Shown here one piece after another: positions 63,009 to 64,000 of a stretch of 64,000 nucleotides of DNA. The notes under the pieces are model-generated. The model searched no databases. It was not told the DNA's origin and worked only from the letters and a program-made list of their open reading frames with translations. How positions within the stretch are numbered: the first letter of the stretch is position 1; each line of letters starts with the position of its first letter. The stretch covers positions 1-64,000 of the forward strand of contig NZ_JWIG01000021.1 in assembly GCF_000814675.1 (NCBI RefSeq), in the 5' to 3' direction. The translations under genes and the position numbers were made by a program. Origin of the DNA: Pseudoalteromonas distincta. GTDB lineage: Bacteria > Pseudomonadota > Gammaproteobacteria > Enterobacterales > Alteromonadaceae.

Positions 63009-63710
63009 ATGAAAAGCCAACCCCGTCAAAATTTAACACAACAATTAACCCACGATTTGGGTTTTGCTATTGTGCGTGGTGTTTACCCTGTAAGCGAAGG
63101 CCTGCCTTCTGAAGCCGATTTATGTATAAAGTATGATGTAAGTCGCAGCGCTACCCGCGAAGCGGTAAAAATGCTCTCTGCTAAAGGGTTAATTTCATCG
63201 CGTCCTAAGCAAGGTATTCGTGTATTACCTGAAAGTAGCTGGAACATGTTTGATACCGACGTACTACGTTGGATTTTAAGCAGTAAGCCGTCACTGTCAT
63301 TATTAAAAGAGTTTACTCAAGTACGCGTTGCCCTTGAACCACAAGCGGCCGCTCTTGCTGCGCTAAATGCAACTGCTGAACAACTCGCTGATATAGATAG
63401 TGCCTTAGCCCGTATGGCTGAAGCAGACGAAGGCTTAGACGACCCATTAGAAGCCGACATTGCTTTTCATACCAGCATATTAGTGGCCAGTAACAATCGC
63501 TTTTTTGTGCAGTTAACTGAGTTTATTAGTACAGCCCTTAGAGTAAGTATTCGTTATACAAACCACATTAAAGGTGTACCGGGCGCAGATGTTGCTAAGC
63601 ACGCTGATATTTTAGAGACCATAAAGTCACGCGATCCTGAGCGCGCTAAAAAAGCAGTAGAAACAATTTTAGAAGAAGCACTACAGTTAATTGAATCTAA
63701 ATTAGTGTAA
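63009..63710 (+). CDS. FadR-subfamily GntR transcriptional regulator (DgoR-like)
   Basis: 233 residues. N-terminal winged HTH (LPSEADLCIKYDVSRSATRE about 28-48, then LSAKGLISSRPKQGIRVLP) and a C-terminal FCD effector domain (RVALEPQAAALAAL, ADIAFHTSILVAS, KHADILETIKSRD) with metal-binding-type D/H/H positions. WNMFDTDVLRWIL resembles E. coli DgoR (WNYLDTDVLQWVL). Divergent from the dgoK unit, so it is the probable repressor of galactonate/galactose use. Confidence 0.88.
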   Translation: MKSQPRQNLTQQLTHDLGFAIVRGVYPVSEGLPSEADLCIKYDVSRSATREAVKMLSAKGLISSRPKQGIRVLPESSWNMFDTDVLRWILSSKPSLSLLKEFTQVRVALEPQAAALAALNATAEQLADIDSALARMAEADEGLDDPLEADIAFHTSILVASNNRFFVQLTEFISTALRVSIRYTNHIKGVPGADVAKHADILETIKSRDPERAKKAVETILEEALQLIESKLV

Positions 63711-63814
63711 TGTTAGTTCAACATATTATATAAATATTGAGTCCATAGAATTTACTCTTTGCAGTATATTTTATGGACTTTTTTATTACCTATAAAACTT
63801 AAATTACAGGCATT

Positions 63815-63852
63815 AAAAAATCCGATATCAGTCTCCTGATATCGGATTTTTA
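63815..63852. terminator. Bidirectional terminator between the GntR gene and accC
   Basis: Stem AAAAATCCGATATCAG / CTGATATCGGATTTTT with a TCTC loop; it ends both convergent genes. Confidence 0.92.
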
Positions 63853-63918
63853 ATTATTTAAATCAGCTTAATAACTCGGGTTATTAACTAAGATAAAACG
63901 CCTTTTTACAGGCTAGAA

Positions 63919-64000
63919 TTACAATCCTAATTTCTTCTCAAGATAGTGAATGTTAGTACCACCATTTTGGAAGTTTTCATCTGCAAGAATTCTCTTATGC
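63919..64000 (-). CDS. accC: Biotin carboxylase subunit of acetyl-CoA carboxylase, C-terminal end only
   Basis: The last 26 codons on the minus strand read HKRILADENFQNGG and then TNIHYLEKKLGL before TAA (63919-63921). This matches the E. coli AccC C-terminus (FxxGGTNIHYLEKKLGL). The rest lies beyond the window. AccC carboxylates biotin on AccB in fatty-acid synthesis. Confidence 0.9.
   Translation of the reverse strand, partial: HKRILADENFQNGGTNIHYLEKKLGL

Overview
The window looks like the chromosome of a marine gammaproteobacterium of the order Alteromonadales, most likely Pseudoalteromonas. This rests on E. coli-like proteins at moderate divergence, AT-rich intergenic DNA, the gene orders secE-nusG-rplKAJL-rpoBC-rpsLG-fusA-tuf and cysG-cysD-cysN-SLC13-cysC, and an Alteromonadales-style AATACCAATT-ended repeat. 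The genus is inferred from memory of these features, not from a search.

Layout. 1-1080: 5' third of a 16S rRNA gene (minus strand) with boxB/boxA leader and tandem P2 and P1 promoters. 1182-4100: dgkA, pyrE and rph, with yicC divergent. 4136-6729: a small decayed island between yicC and tuf, bounded by a 15-bp direct repeat. It holds an integrase remnant, a frameshifted HipB-like antitoxin gene, an Mrr N-terminal remnant, and an apparently intact AHH-nuclease toxin with its Imm11-type immunity gene. 6872-23951: a long minus-strand information-processing block from tRNA-Trp through secE-nusG, rplKAJL, rpoBC, rpsL-rpsG and fusA to tuf, with internal attenuators and an L10-type leader. 24015-25803: a Band-7 lipoprotein, deoC and a MITE-like repeat. 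25949-33032: a sulfate-assimilation operon (cysG, cysD, cysN, SLC13 permease, cysC, cysQ). 33157-39454: mixed housekeeping genes (small membrane protein, hydrolase, serine transporter, M24 peptidase, speD, yhfA-type OsmC, DUF3802). 39587-45544: arginine succinyltransferase pathway genes astC-astA-astD, with an HDOD gene and pabA. 45648-51752: a GGDEF/EAL protein, a quinone oxidoreductase-like gene divergent from a LysR regulator, a YdcH-like small protein, an ABM protein and an SDR. 52020-61037: galE-galT-galK, a Gfo/Idh dehydrogenase, a secreted hydrolase, glpK and glpD. 61097-63710: dgoK, a galactose-dehydrogenase-like SDR and a divergent GntR/FadR regulator. The right edge holds the last codons of accC.

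How the genes work together. The cys operon takes up sulfate, activates it to APS and PAPS, recycles PAP, and makes siroheme for a sulfite reductase encoded elsewhere. The ast genes supply three of the five steps of arginine catabolism to glutamate. galETK is the Leloir route for galactose. dgoK plus the SDR supply two steps of the oxidative (De Ley-Doudoroff) galactose route, and the aldolase and dehydratase are not in the window. glpK and glpD catabolise glycerol. The accessory island is the least ordinary part. Its toxin-immunity pair has its own promoter, strong ribosome sites and one-base stop/start coupling, while everything around it is decayed.
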